Below, in pieces: positions 1-6,564 of a stretch of DNA of 48,021 nucleotides. The stretch spans positions 1 through 48,021 of the forward strand of contig JAEZHP010000140.1 in assembly GCA_023416515.1 (NCBI GenBank), read 5' to 3'. The stretch is from Pseudomonadota bacterium (GTDB lineage: Bacteria > Pseudomonadota > Alphaproteobacteria > Sphingomonadales > Sphingomonadaceae). The stretch's first letter is position 1. Each line of letters starts with the position of its first letter. The position numbers were made by a program, and so were the translations under genes. A model generated the notes under the pieces. The model was not told the DNA's origin, did no database searches, and saw only the letters and a list, made by a program, of their open reading frames with translations.

Positions 1-330
1 GTCGTCGCGCCGGTCACCGAGCGGCTCGACGGCTTCGACGCCACCGGGGCCGGGCGCGCGATCGAGGCGTTCCTCGACGACCTCAGCAACTGGTACGTCC
101 GCACCCAGCGGCGGCGCTTCTGGGGCGGCCGCGGCGGCGAGGCCGGCGCGGCTCGCATGTTCGACGCCAACGGCGTGCTCACCCGCGAGGAGTTCCGCGC
201 TCGAGCGCTTCAACGCTTCGAGCGGCTCGATCTCAACCGCGACGGCACGATCACTGCGGCCGAGCGCCAGGAAGCGCGCCAGCGCTTCCGCGCCGAGCGT
301 CAGGGCCGTCGTGGAGCAACTCGGAACTAG
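1..330 (+). CDS. Chimeric frame: IleRS-like segment joined to an EF-hand tail (5' partial)
   Basis: The frame is open at the left edge and stops at TAG 328-330, giving 110 codons. Residues 1 to about 42 read like the anticodon-binding region of an eukaryote-like or actinobacterial-type isoleucyl-tRNA synthetase, with the stretch DLSNWYVR followed by an Arg-rich RRRFW. From about residue 46 the sequence changes to a Gly/Ala linker and then a Ca-binding EF-hand-like C-terminus. One EF-hand loop (DLNRDGTITAAE) looks complete. The preceding one (DANGVLTREE) lacks two residues compared with the usual 12-residue loop. No natural protein known to me joins these families. I infer an assembly chimera or a recombination junction in the GC-rich stretch near 120-145. 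The EF-hand half probably belongs to this genome and the IleRS half may not. Confidence 0.5.
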   Translation, partial: VVAPVTERLDGFDATGAGRAIEAFLDDLSNWYVRTQRRRFWGGRGGEAGAARMFDANGVLTREEFRARALQRFERLDLNRDGTITAAERQEARQRFRAERQGRRGATRN

Positions 331-351
331 GCTCTTCCAGGAGCGGGAAGA

Positions 352-383
352 GGGGCGGGGCCAGCGATGGCTCCGCCCCTTAT
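352..383 (+). terminator. Hairpin terminator after the EF-hand frame
   Basis: An 11-bp stem, 352-362 with 369-379 (GGGGCGGGGCC against GGCTCCGCCCC, one G-T pair), closes a 6-nt loop AGCGAT. It is followed by a T-containing stretch (TTATCGTTT). It lies 22 bases after the stop codon of the upstream frame, where an intrinsic terminator is expected. The T-run is imperfect, so efficiency is uncertain. Confidence 0.6.
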
Positions 384-494
384 CGTTTAAGATCCAGCGG
401 CTGGACCGGCTGCAGTTTTGATCCACTTTAAGGATGGCGCACCCTGGCTGTGTCATCTTCCCAACTGGCGCCGCTTGGCGCCGCAGGGGGATGT

Positions 495-683
495 GTGGGC
501 TATTACCGGCTCTATTTGCTGAGCGCCCCCGAAGGGCGTTTCGTTGGCTTCGAGGAGATCGAGGCGGTCGATGATGTCGACGCCGTCCGTCGCGCCGAGG
601 CTTTCGTCGGTGACCGTCCGCTCGAATTGTGGTGCGGCACGCGCAAGGTTCGCTCCTTCCCCGCCGCCGAACGCCAGGCCTAA
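495..683 (+). CDS. Small conserved alphaproteobacterial protein
   Basis: A 62-residue protein beginning GYYRLYLL, with a central FEEIEA motif and a C-terminal LELWCG-RKV block. This pattern recurs in short uncharacterised proteins of sphingomonads and relatives, but I know no function. I place the start at GTG 495 because a GGGGG Shine-Dalgarno-like run (486-490) sits just upstream and the conserved part begins there. An in-frame GTG at 450 would add 15 residues unlike the rest. There is no signal peptide or membrane segment. Its 3' end overlaps the convergent histidine kinase gene by four bases. Confidence 0.7.
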   Translation: MGYYRLYLLSAPEGRFVGFEEIEAVDDVDAVRRAEAFVGDRPLELWCGTRKVRSFPAAERQA

Positions 684-2050
684 TCCCGCGGGAGGACGAT
701 CCGGGCGGCGAGCCCGCCCCCGGCCGCGTTGCTCAGCTCGAGATCGCCGCCATGGACGAGAGCCGCCGCGCGGGCGAGGGTGAGGCCCAGGCCCGATCCG
801 CCGGTCTCGCGGCTGCGCGATTGCTCGAGCCGGACGAAAGGCTCCTGGACCGACTTGAGCTGGTCTTCCGGAATTCCTGCCCCATGGTCGCGGACCTCGA
901 TCGCGACCTGATTGCCGCGCGCGCTGACCGAGACTTCGGCCGAGCCCGCATATTTGACGGCGTTGTCGGCAAGGTTGCGCACTGCTCGGCGGATCAGATT
1001 CGGCCGAATCGAGGCGACGACCCGTTCGCCATTGCTGAACGTAACCGGCTGGCCGAGCTCGCGAAGCTCCTCGACCACTGCGTCGACCAGGGCCGACACG
1101 TCGATGGCGCGTGGCGGCTCCTTGGAGTGGCCGGAGCGGGCAAGGTCGAGCGTGTCGTCGAGCAGCAGGGTCATCTCCTCGATGGTCGCGATCATGCGCT
1201 CGCGCTCGTCGGCCGGCTCCATGCTCTCCGCACGGATTCGCATCGACGCCAGCGGTGTGCGCAGATCATGTCCAATCGCGCCAAGCATCCGGTCCTTCTC
1301 GACGATCAGGCTTCCGACTCGGGCGCTCATCGCGTTGAACGCCTCGATCGCCCGCCGGATGTCGGATGGGCCGCGAACCTCCACCTGCGGCGGCGTTCCG
1401 TGACCCTTGTAGAGCTGGGCGGCGCGGGTGAGGTCGCGCAGAGGCCGAATGAGGCGGGTCAGCACCAGGATCAGGGCCGCGAGCAGGACGAGGTAGAACA
1501 GCAGGGTGCCGCCGGCGAGGCGGATCAGCGGCCACGGATTGGGCCGCAAAATCTGCATCTGGCCGTTGACCCAGCGGCCGTCGGGGAGCTGGACTGATAG
1601 AAGCAGAGAGCGGAATCGTTCGGCGCGCTCCCGCTCGGACTGCGGGGTCCGGGGGGTGCCGTCGGAGCGCAAGGGGGGCGCCGGGGGCAACTCGTCCGAG
1701 ATGGCCGCTCGGGCGTCACGCACCTGGAGGCCGTTGGCGGCCGCGGTCTCGCGGAGGCGATTGGCAAGTTCTGGGTCGGTCGCTTCAGGCGCGATGTCGC
1801 TCCTCTCGCCGATGACGATTCGCCCGCGCCGGTTGAGCACCGGGCGATCCCAGCCTCGGTCGGATACTCGGGCGAGTCCGGCGACGAAGCGGGTGATCAC
1901 CGGCCCCTCGAGCTGGGCCTGGTTGAACCGAGCCCGCTCGTTGTTGACGTTGGCGAAGTTGAGCGCCTGGAGGAGCAGAAGCACCAGCGCCATGACCAGG
2001 GCGATCTGGCCGATCAGGCTGCGCGGCATCAGCCGCGAAAGCCAGCTCAC
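680..2050 (-). CDS. Membrane sensor histidine kinase (EnvZ-like)
   Basis: A 456-residue class I sensor kinase. Transmembrane helices lie near residues 12-32 and 175-200 and flank a periplasmic region of about 140 residues. A HAMP linker follows. The H-box GHDLRTPL puts the phosphorylated His near residue 261, and the ATP-binding N, G1 (DHGAGIP) and G2 (GSGLGL) boxes close the protein. I chose GTG 2050 as start because it overlaps the upstream regulator stop as GTGA, which suggests translational coupling. Reading further upstream to 2092 would run into the regulator gene. The layout matches EnvZ-type kinases paired with OmpR-type regulators. The signal sensed cannot be read from the sequence. 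Confidence 0.92.
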   Translation of the reverse strand: MSWLSRLMPRSLIGQIALVMALVLLLLQALNFANVNNERARFNQAQLEGPVITRFVAGLARVSDRGWDRPVLNRRGRIVIGERSDIAPEATDPELANRLRETAAANGLQVRDARAAISDELPPAPPLRSDGTPRTPQSERERAERFRSLLLSVQLPDGRWVNGQMQILRPNPWPLIRLAGGTLLFYLVLLAALILVLTRLIRPLRDLTRAAQLYKGHGTPPQVEVRGPSDIRRAIEAFNAMSARVGSLIVEKDRMLGAIGHDLRTPLASMRIRAESMEPADERERMIATIEEMTLLLDDTLDLARSGHSKEPPRAIDVSALVDAVVEELRELGQPVTFSNGERVVASIRPNLIRRAVRNLADNAVKYAGSAEVSVSARGNQVAIEVRDHGAGIPEDQLKSVQEPFVRLEQSRSRETGGSGLGLTLARAAALVHGGDLELSNAAGGGLAARIVLPRD

Positions 2051-2766
2051 AGCTTGGTGACCTCCGCCGACAGCATATAGCCGCCGCCCCACACTGTCTT
2101 AATCAGCTTGGGATCGGAAGCATTCTCCTCGATCTTCTTGCGGAGGCGCGAGATGTGGTTGTCGATGCTCCGCTCGAACGCGGCGAGCTCACGACCCTGG
2201 CTGAAGTCGAGCAACTGTTCGCGGCTGAGGACTCGACGCGGGTGAGTCACGAAGGCGTGGAGAAGATTATACTCGCCGGTGGACAGCGGTATCGCGACGC
2301 CCTCGCGGTCGACCAGCTCGCGCTCGCCGGTCTTCAGCACCCAGGGACCGAAGGCATAGCTCTCGACCTCCGGGGCCCGCACCTTGCTCGGCCCTTCGCC
2401 GGAGCGGCGCATCACCGCCTTGATCCGGGCGAGCAGCTCGCGCGGGGAAAAGGGCTTGGTGACATAATCATCCGCGCCGATCTCGAGCCCGACGATCCGG
2501 TCGGTCTCCTCCGCCTTGGCGGTCAGCAGGATCACCGGAACGTTGACGGTGGCCCGGATGAACCCAGTCAGCGACAAGCCGTCTTCCCCGGGCATCATGA
2601 TGTCGAGGAGGACAAGGTCGATGTCCTTGGCGTTGAGCAATGTTCGCGCAGCCGCGGCATTCTCCGCCTTGCTCACCCGGTAGCCGTTGCGTGCGAGGTA
2701 CGCAGCGAGGGGCTCACGGATGTCGCGTTCGTCGTCGACCAGCAGGATATGTGCTTCGTCCGCCAT
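2047..2766 (-). CDS. OmpR-family response regulator
   Basis: A 239-residue two-domain regulator. The receiver domain covers about residues 5-118, with acidic pocket DD at 11-12, phospho-acceptor Asp55 in LLDIMMPG, Thr82 and Lys104 (TKPFSPREL). A winged-helix DNA-binding domain fills about residues 135-235 and includes the SIDNHISRLRKKIE recognition region and a GGGYML wing. It is the first gene of a two-gene operon and its TGA overlaps the kinase start. An AGGGAAG Shine-Dalgarno lies upstream of ATG 2766. A tandem GTCGCA repeat 47-62 bases upstream may be an autoregulatory site. Regulated genes are unknown. Confidence 0.93.
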   Translation of the reverse strand: MADEAHILLVDDERDIREPLAAYLARNGYRVSKAENAAAARTLLNAKDIDLVLLDIMMPGEDGLSLTGFIRATVNVPVILLTAKAEETDRIVGLEIGADDYVTKPFSPRELLARIKAVMRRSGEGPSKVRAPEVESYAFGPWVLKTGERELVDREGVAIPLSTGEYNLLHAFVTHPRRVLSREQLLDFSQGRELAAFERSIDNHISRLRKKIEENASDPKLIKTVWGGGYMLSAEVTKL

Positions 2767-2795
2767 GGCTGCTTCCCTAACGCCACACCTGTGTC

Positions 2796-2828
2796 GGTCA
2801 AATCACACGGAGGTCGCAGTTTGTCGCA
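2796..2828 (-). promoter_or_regulatory. Candidate promoter and tandem operator of the two-component operon
   Basis: GTCGCA occurs at 2813-2818 and again at 2823-2828, a 10-base period equal to one helical turn. This is the usual arrangement of half-sites for OmpR-family regulators. Directly downstream on the minus strand is a TTGACC element (2801-2796), a good -35 match. No convincing -10 follows at 17 bases, so the promoter part is weak. Autoregulation is inferred from position only. Confidence 0.35.
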
Positions 2829-3029
2829 AGCATCGGCCTGCTCGCATTTTTTTCAACGCGTGCAAGCTTGTAGTAAGGTAAACGCGGGATAAGACGGGGT
2901 GGGGAAGGGGGCTGCCGCGTGCGGCGGTCCGAGCGTGGGGTACGGGGCAATCCAGTCGCGACGCCACAACCTGGCCTGAACGGACCGTTCGCGGGGAGCG
3001 GTCCCAACGAGACGCCCAAGGTGAGCGAC

Positions 3030-3236
3030 GTGTCCGACTATCTGCCTTTTCTGGTCTTCCTCTACGGAAGCTTCGCCGGTTTCCTGATGTTCCGCCTCGG
3101 CAAGAACAACGAGCTTCGCGCAGGTGAGGAACGCGTGCTCGTCGCCGCCGGCTGGACGATGACCGCGGCGTCGTTGACGCTGGCGGCCGGCCTCATCATC
3201 TTCGCGATCTCGCAGAGCGTCTTCGCAGTCGCCTGA
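3030..3236 (+). CDS. Small two-helix membrane protein
   Basis: A 68-residue hypothetical inner-membrane protein. It has a hydrophobic segment near the N-terminus (YLPFLVFLYGSFAGFLMF), a short charged loop with KNNELRAGEE, and a second helix near the C-terminus. I place the start at GTG 3030, five bases after an AGGTGAG Shine-Dalgarno. The frame stays open upstream to 2919, but that extension is Pro/Gly-rich and unlike protein. It stands alone between the two-component operon and a minus-strand tRNA gene. I recognise no family. Confidence 0.6.
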   Translation: MSDYLPFLVFLYGSFAGFLMFRLGKNNELRAGEERVLVAAGWTMTAASLTLAAGLIIFAISQSVFAVA

Positions 3237-3245
3237 GGCGCAAAA

Positions 3246-3321
3246 TGGTGAGCCCTGCTGGATTCGAACCAGCGACCTACTGATTAAAAGTCAGTTGCTC
3301 TACCGACTGAGCTAAGGGCCC
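3246..3321 (-). tRNA. tRNA-Lys (anticodon TTT)
   Basis: A 76-nt cloverleaf can be read on the minus strand. The acceptor stem GGGCCCT pairs with AGGGCTC. The D-arm has AGCTCAGTCGGTAGAGC, the anticodon loop CTTTTAA gives TTT, and the T-arm has GGTTCGAATCC. The terminal CCA is encoded (3248-3246). It reads AAA/AAG. It follows folK on the same strand, but a promoter-like site in the folK tail suggests separate transcription. Confidence 0.98.
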
Positions 3322-3335
3322 CTAGGCGGGGTTCG

Positions 3336-3364
3336 CCCGTACGTGCGGGCGCTTTTGCGGTCAA
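3336..3364 (-). promoter_or_regulatory. Putative promoter of tRNA-Lys
   Basis: On the minus strand, TTGACC (3364-3359) and TACGGG (3341-3336) are separated by exactly 17 bases. They lie 15 bases before the first tRNA base, a plausible distance for a short 5' leader. The -35 overlaps the folK stop codon. The -10 match is weak. Confidence 0.45.
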
Positions 3365-3843
3365 CCGCGGATGCGCGAATGAAGCGCCAGCAGTTGGCGG
3401 ACGGTGCGGCCGCCGCGAGGGTCGCGCCAGTCCGCGGCCACCTCGGCGAGCGGACGAAGCACGAAAGCGCGACTTGCCATTTCCGGGTGGGGAATGGCGA
3501 GCCGGGGCGCCCGGTAAATCCCTTCCGACCACAGGATGATGTCGAGGTCGAGGACGCGCGGTCCCCAGCGCCGGCCCGGGCGGCGGCCGAAATGCCGCTC
3601 GATCCGCTTCATCGCCGCGAGCAGTTCCAGCGGGTACAGCCCGGTCGTGAGCACCAGCGCCGCATTGGCGAAACTTCGGCCTGCAGGGCCGAGCGCCGGC
3701 GTTCGGTGGATCGCCGACACCCGCTGCACCTCTCCCAACTCGCGGAGCGCCTCGATCGCCGCTCGAAGCACGCCTTCAGGCCCGCCGTGGCGCACATGCC
3801 GGCGGTTCGATCCCAAGGCGATGGCGTAGCTTGCAGTGGCCAT
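3361..3843 (-). CDS. folK: 6-hydroxymethyl-7,8-dihydropterin pyrophosphokinase
   Basis: A 160-residue HPPK, the usual length. It transfers pyrophosphate from ATP to 6-hydroxymethyl-dihydropterin in folate synthesis, in the cytoplasm. The N-terminal ALGSN, the central Arg-rich RRPGRRWGPRVLDLDI signature holding the Mg-binding Asp pair, and the IPHPEM block are all present. It starts at ATG 3843, 23 bases from the divergent uracil-DNA glycosylase gene, so the two share a very short promoter region. The downstream neighbour is tRNA-Lys. No other folate gene is visible here. Confidence 0.95.
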   Translation of the reverse strand: MATASYAIALGSNRRHVRHGGPEGVLRAAIEALRELGEVQRVSAIHRTPALGPAGRSFANAALVLTTGLYPLELLAAMKRIERHFGRRPGRRWGPRVLDLDIILWSEGIYRAPRLAIPHPEMASRAFVLRPLAEVAADWRDPRGGRTVRQLLALHSRIRG

Positions 3844-3866
3844 TTCGCGCGGCCTAGACGCTCCTC

Positions 3867-4547
3867 ATGGCCGCTGTCACTCCGCTTCGCGAGGCCGAAC
3901 CCTCGCGTGATTGCCCGCTCTGCCCACGGCTGGCGGCGGTCAGGCAGGAGATGCGCCAGCGTCAGCCCGACTGGTGGAACGCGCCCGTGCCGCATTTCGG
4001 CGACTCCGACGCGTGGCTCGCGATCGTCGGCCTTGCGCCCGGAATGGCCGGCGCCAATCGTACCGGCCGGCCCTTCACCGGCGACCAGGCCGGCGACCTG
4101 CTCTTCCAGACCCTCGCGAAGTTCGGGCTCACTCACGGCCGATATGGCGGCACGCCCGAAGACGGCCTTCGCCTCGACGGCGTCATCATCCTCAACGCCG
4201 TCAAATGCCTACCGCCGCAGAACAAGCCGACCCCGCAGGAAGTCGCCGCCTGCCGGCCCTTCTACGAGGCGACCTTGGCTGCCTTGCCCACCGTGCGAGT
4301 GCTGGTCGCCCTTGGCCAAATCGCCCATGGCTCGGCGGTGCGGGCAGCTTGTGGCAAGCTGTCGGCCTATCCGTTCGGCCACCTCGCCGAGCACCTGTTG
4401 CCCGACGGTCGCATCCTGATCGATAGCTACCATTGCTCGCGCTACAACCAGAACACCGGCCGCCTCACGAGAGAGATGTTCGAGGCCGTGTTCGTGCGGG
4501 CGCTGGAGCTTCAGCGGCCAGCTTCGTCGTCTCATGCGCTGTGTTAG
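3867..4547 (+). CDS. Uracil-DNA glycosylase, family 5 (UdgB-like)
   Basis: A 226-residue DNA repair enzyme predicted to remove uracil and other deaminated bases. Four cysteines placed as in Fe-S UDGs are seen: Cys16 and Cys19 (CPLC), Cys114 (VKCLPP) and Cys129. The active-site motif GLAPG (55-59), followed by NRTGRPFTGD, and the late motif HCSRYNQNTGRLT (His189 onward) match family 5 better than family 4, which has a GE-PG type first motif. It is divergent from folK. Family 5 enzymes act on hypoxanthine and ethenocytosine as well as uracil. Which substrates apply here cannot be told from sequence. Confidence 0.88.
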   Translation: MAAVTPLREAEPSRDCPLCPRLAAVRQEMRQRQPDWWNAPVPHFGDSDAWLAIVGLAPGMAGANRTGRPFTGDQAGDLLFQTLAKFGLTHGRYGGTPEDGLRLDGVIILNAVKCLPPQNKPTPQEVAACRPFYEATLAALPTVRVLVALGQIAHGSAVRAACGKLSAYPFGHLAEHLLPDGRILIDSYHCSRYNQNTGRLTREMFEAVFVRALELQRPASSSHALC

Positions 4548-4593
4548 CCGCATAACACTCGCGGCTTTGTCGCACCCGGCGTAGCCCGGCCGA

Positions 4594-4725
4594 ATGAACA
4601 GACGCACCCGGCCCGCCGCGCGGCGCGACCCTCAGCCGGTCTCCCCGGCTCGCGGCGTCCTCCTCATGCTTGGGATGCTCGGCTTCTTCCACGGCCTGAT
4701 CACGGTCGTGGATCCGATGCTCTGA
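4594..4725 (+). CDS. Possible 43-residue membrane peptide
   Basis: A short frame from ATG 4594 to TGA 4725. The first half is Arg/Pro-rich and the second is a single hydrophobic stretch (about residues 21-38, VLLMLGMLGFF onward). A basic start followed by one helix is a typical small membrane peptide layout. No Shine-Dalgarno is visible and the region has no other support. It ends two bases before the convergent aguB stop. It may be chance coding in GC-rich DNA. Confidence 0.25.
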   Translation: MNRRTRPAARRDPQPVSPARGVLLMLGMLGFFHGLITVVDPML

Positions 4726-4726
4726 C

Positions 4727-5575
4727 CTAGAGGTCTTCCGCAATTCGCCCGTAAAGCTCGGGCCGGCGGTCCCGGAAGAAACCGAATGCGGCGCGATGGC
4801 GCTTGGCCTGAGCGAGATCGAGCGTCGCGGTGATCACCCCGGTCTCCGTCGCTCCGAACTCCGCCAGAATATCGCCGCGCTCGTCGCAGATGAAGGAGTG
4901 GCCGTAGAAGCGCTGACCGTGCTCGGTGCCGATTCGGTTGGCGGCCACCACGGGCACGACGTTCGAAACGGCGTGGCCGATCATCGCCCGTCGCCACAAC
5001 CGGCTCGTGTCGAGATCTGGGTCGTGCGGCTCCGTCCCGATCGCGGTCGGGAAGAGCAGGATCTCCGCACCGTCTAGCATCAGCGCCCGCGCGGTCTCCG
5101 GATACCATTGGTCCCAGCACACCGCCGGGCCGACGCGGCCATAGGCGGTCTGGTAGGTCTTGAAACCGGTGTTGCCTGGCCGGAAGTAGAATTTCTCGGA
5201 ATAGCCGGGGCCGTCCGGAATATGGCTCTTGCGATAGACGCCCATCACGCCGCCGCGATCGTCGATCATGGCCAGGCTGTTATAATGATGGTGCCCATCC
5301 GCCTCGAAGAAGCTGGTCGGGATATAGACCTTCAGCTCCTCGGCGAGCTTCTGCATGGCGAGGACGGCCGGGTGCTTGCCGACCGGCAAGGCGCGGGCGA
5401 AATGGCCTTCGTCCTGGGTGCGGCAGAAATAATGGCCCTCGAAAAGCTCGGGCGGCAGGATCAGCTTGGCACCCTTGCCCGCGGCCTCGCGCACCAGGTC
5501 GGAAACGGCTCGGATATTCGCGTCCAAATCGTCGGTGAACGCGAGCTGGAGGGCAGCAACCGTAATCTCAGACAA
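4727..5575 (-). CDS. aguB: N-carbamoylputrescine amidase
   Basis: A 282-residue carbon-nitrogen hydrolase (nitrilase superfamily) that converts N-carbamoylputrescine to putrescine, CO2 and ammonia. The catalytic triad is visible: Glu43 in PPELFEG, Lys116 in YRKSHIP and Cys153 in AVCWDQWYPE. The sequence around the triad (GHYFCR, SHIPDGPGY) is that of the amidase class and not a generic nitrilase. It is the last gene of the M28 peptidase-aguA-aguB operon, 11 bases after aguA. With aguA it completes the two-step agmatine to putrescine route. An arginine decarboxylase supplying agmatine is not in this window. Confidence 0.95.
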   Translation of the reverse strand: MSEITVAALQLAFTDDLDANIRAVSDLVREAAGKGAKLILPPELFEGHYFCRTQDEGHFARALPVGKHPAVLAMQKLAEELKVYIPTSFFEADGHHHYNSLAMIDDRGGVMGVYRKSHIPDGPGYSEKFYFRPGNTGFKTYQTAYGRVGPAVCWDQWYPETARALMLDGAEILLFPTAIGTEPHDPDLDTSRLWRRAMIGHAVSNVVPVVAANRIGTEHGQRFYGHSFICDERGDILAEFGATETGVITATLDLAQAKRHRAAFGFFRDRRPELYGRIAEDL

Positions 5576-5586
5576 GTCGAAATCTC

Positions 5587-6564
5587 CTAAGCCGGCACCT
5601 GCTGGCTGATGCAGTGGAAGCTGCCGCCGCCCGTCAGGACATGGTCGGCTCGAAAGCCGATCGCCTTCCGGCCGGGAAACAGAGCCTGCACCGCAGCTAC
5701 CGCGGCCTCGTCGTTGACCGCCCCGTAGAGCGGAACCACTACGGCCGCGTTGCCGATGTAGAAGTTCATGTAGGAAGCCGGGATGATCTCGCCATCCCTC
5801 AGCACTCTTCCGGGCGAGGGGATGTCGGCGATCTTCAGGCCGAAAGCCTCGGCGCGGGCGCGGGCGTCGCGATAGACCTCCGCATTGGGATCGTCGCCGC
5901 CGTCAGCGACCGGCAGGGCGAGCACGCCCTCCGCAACGAAGCGGGCGAGGTTGTCGACATGGCCATCGGTATGGTCGTTGAGCAGTCCCTCGCCGAGCCA
6001 CAGCACCCGCTCGATGCCAAGGTCGGAGCGGAGCCTCGCCTCGATCTCGTCGCGGCTCATGCCGGGATTGCGGTTCGGATTGAGCAGGCACTGCTCCGTC
6101 GTGACGGCGAGGCCGGTGCCGTCGACGTCGATGGCACCGCCTTCCAGGATCCAGTCGAGGCGGTCTGTGCCCATGTCGATGGTGCTGGCGAGGCGAAGGC
6201 CGACCGAATCGTCGCCCTCCAGCTCATATTTCCCGCCCCAGCCGTTGAAGCGGAAGCTTCGCGCCGCGAGACGGCTGCCGTCGCTCACCAGAAGCGGTCC
6301 GGTGTCCCGAAGCCAGATGTCGCCGAACGGCTCCTCGACGATGGTCGCGAACGGCGCCCGCACGGCGGCCGCGCGCGCGCTGTCCGGATCGGCGGCCACC
6401 AGCCGCACCTCCTCGCCGCGCCCCTCGGCATGAACCGCGAGCGCGAAGGCCGCGACTTCGGCACGGGCGGGTTCGAGATCATCCTCCCACAATTCGGCAT
6501 GGCTCGGAAAACCGATCCACACCGCTTCGTGGGGCGCCCATTCCGGTGGCTGGCGAAAGGTCAC
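5587..6564 (-). CDS. aguA: Agmatine deiminase
   Basis: A 325-residue agmatine iminohydrolase of the guanidine-modifying fold, making N-carbamoylputrescine and ammonia from agmatine. Conserved pieces are RDTGP (86-90), the EGGAIDVDG acid motif near 141, NDHTDGHVDN (196-205) with the catalytic His, and the catalytic Cys318 in GGGSFHCISQQ. The start is GTG 6564, which overlaps the upstream peptidase TGA as GTGA. The frame continues upstream only as antisense-like sequence inside the peptidase gene. Translational coupling to a peptidase lipoprotein gene is unusual. Confidence 0.95.
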   Translation of the reverse strand: MTFRQPPEWAPHEAVWIGFPSHAELWEDDLEPARAEVAAFALAVHAEGRGEEVRLVAADPDSARAAAVRAPFATIVEEPFGDIWLRDTGPLLVSDGSRLAARSFRFNGWGGKYELEGDDSVGLRLASTIDMGTDRLDWILEGGAIDVDGTGLAVTTEQCLLNPNRNPGMSRDEIEARLRSDLGIERVLWLGEGLLNDHTDGHVDNLARFVAEGVLALPVADGGDDPNAEVYRDARARAEAFGLKIADIPSPGRVLRDGEIIPASYMNFYIGNAAVVVPLYGAVNDEAAVAAVQALFPGRKAIGFRADHVLTGGGSFHCISQQVPA

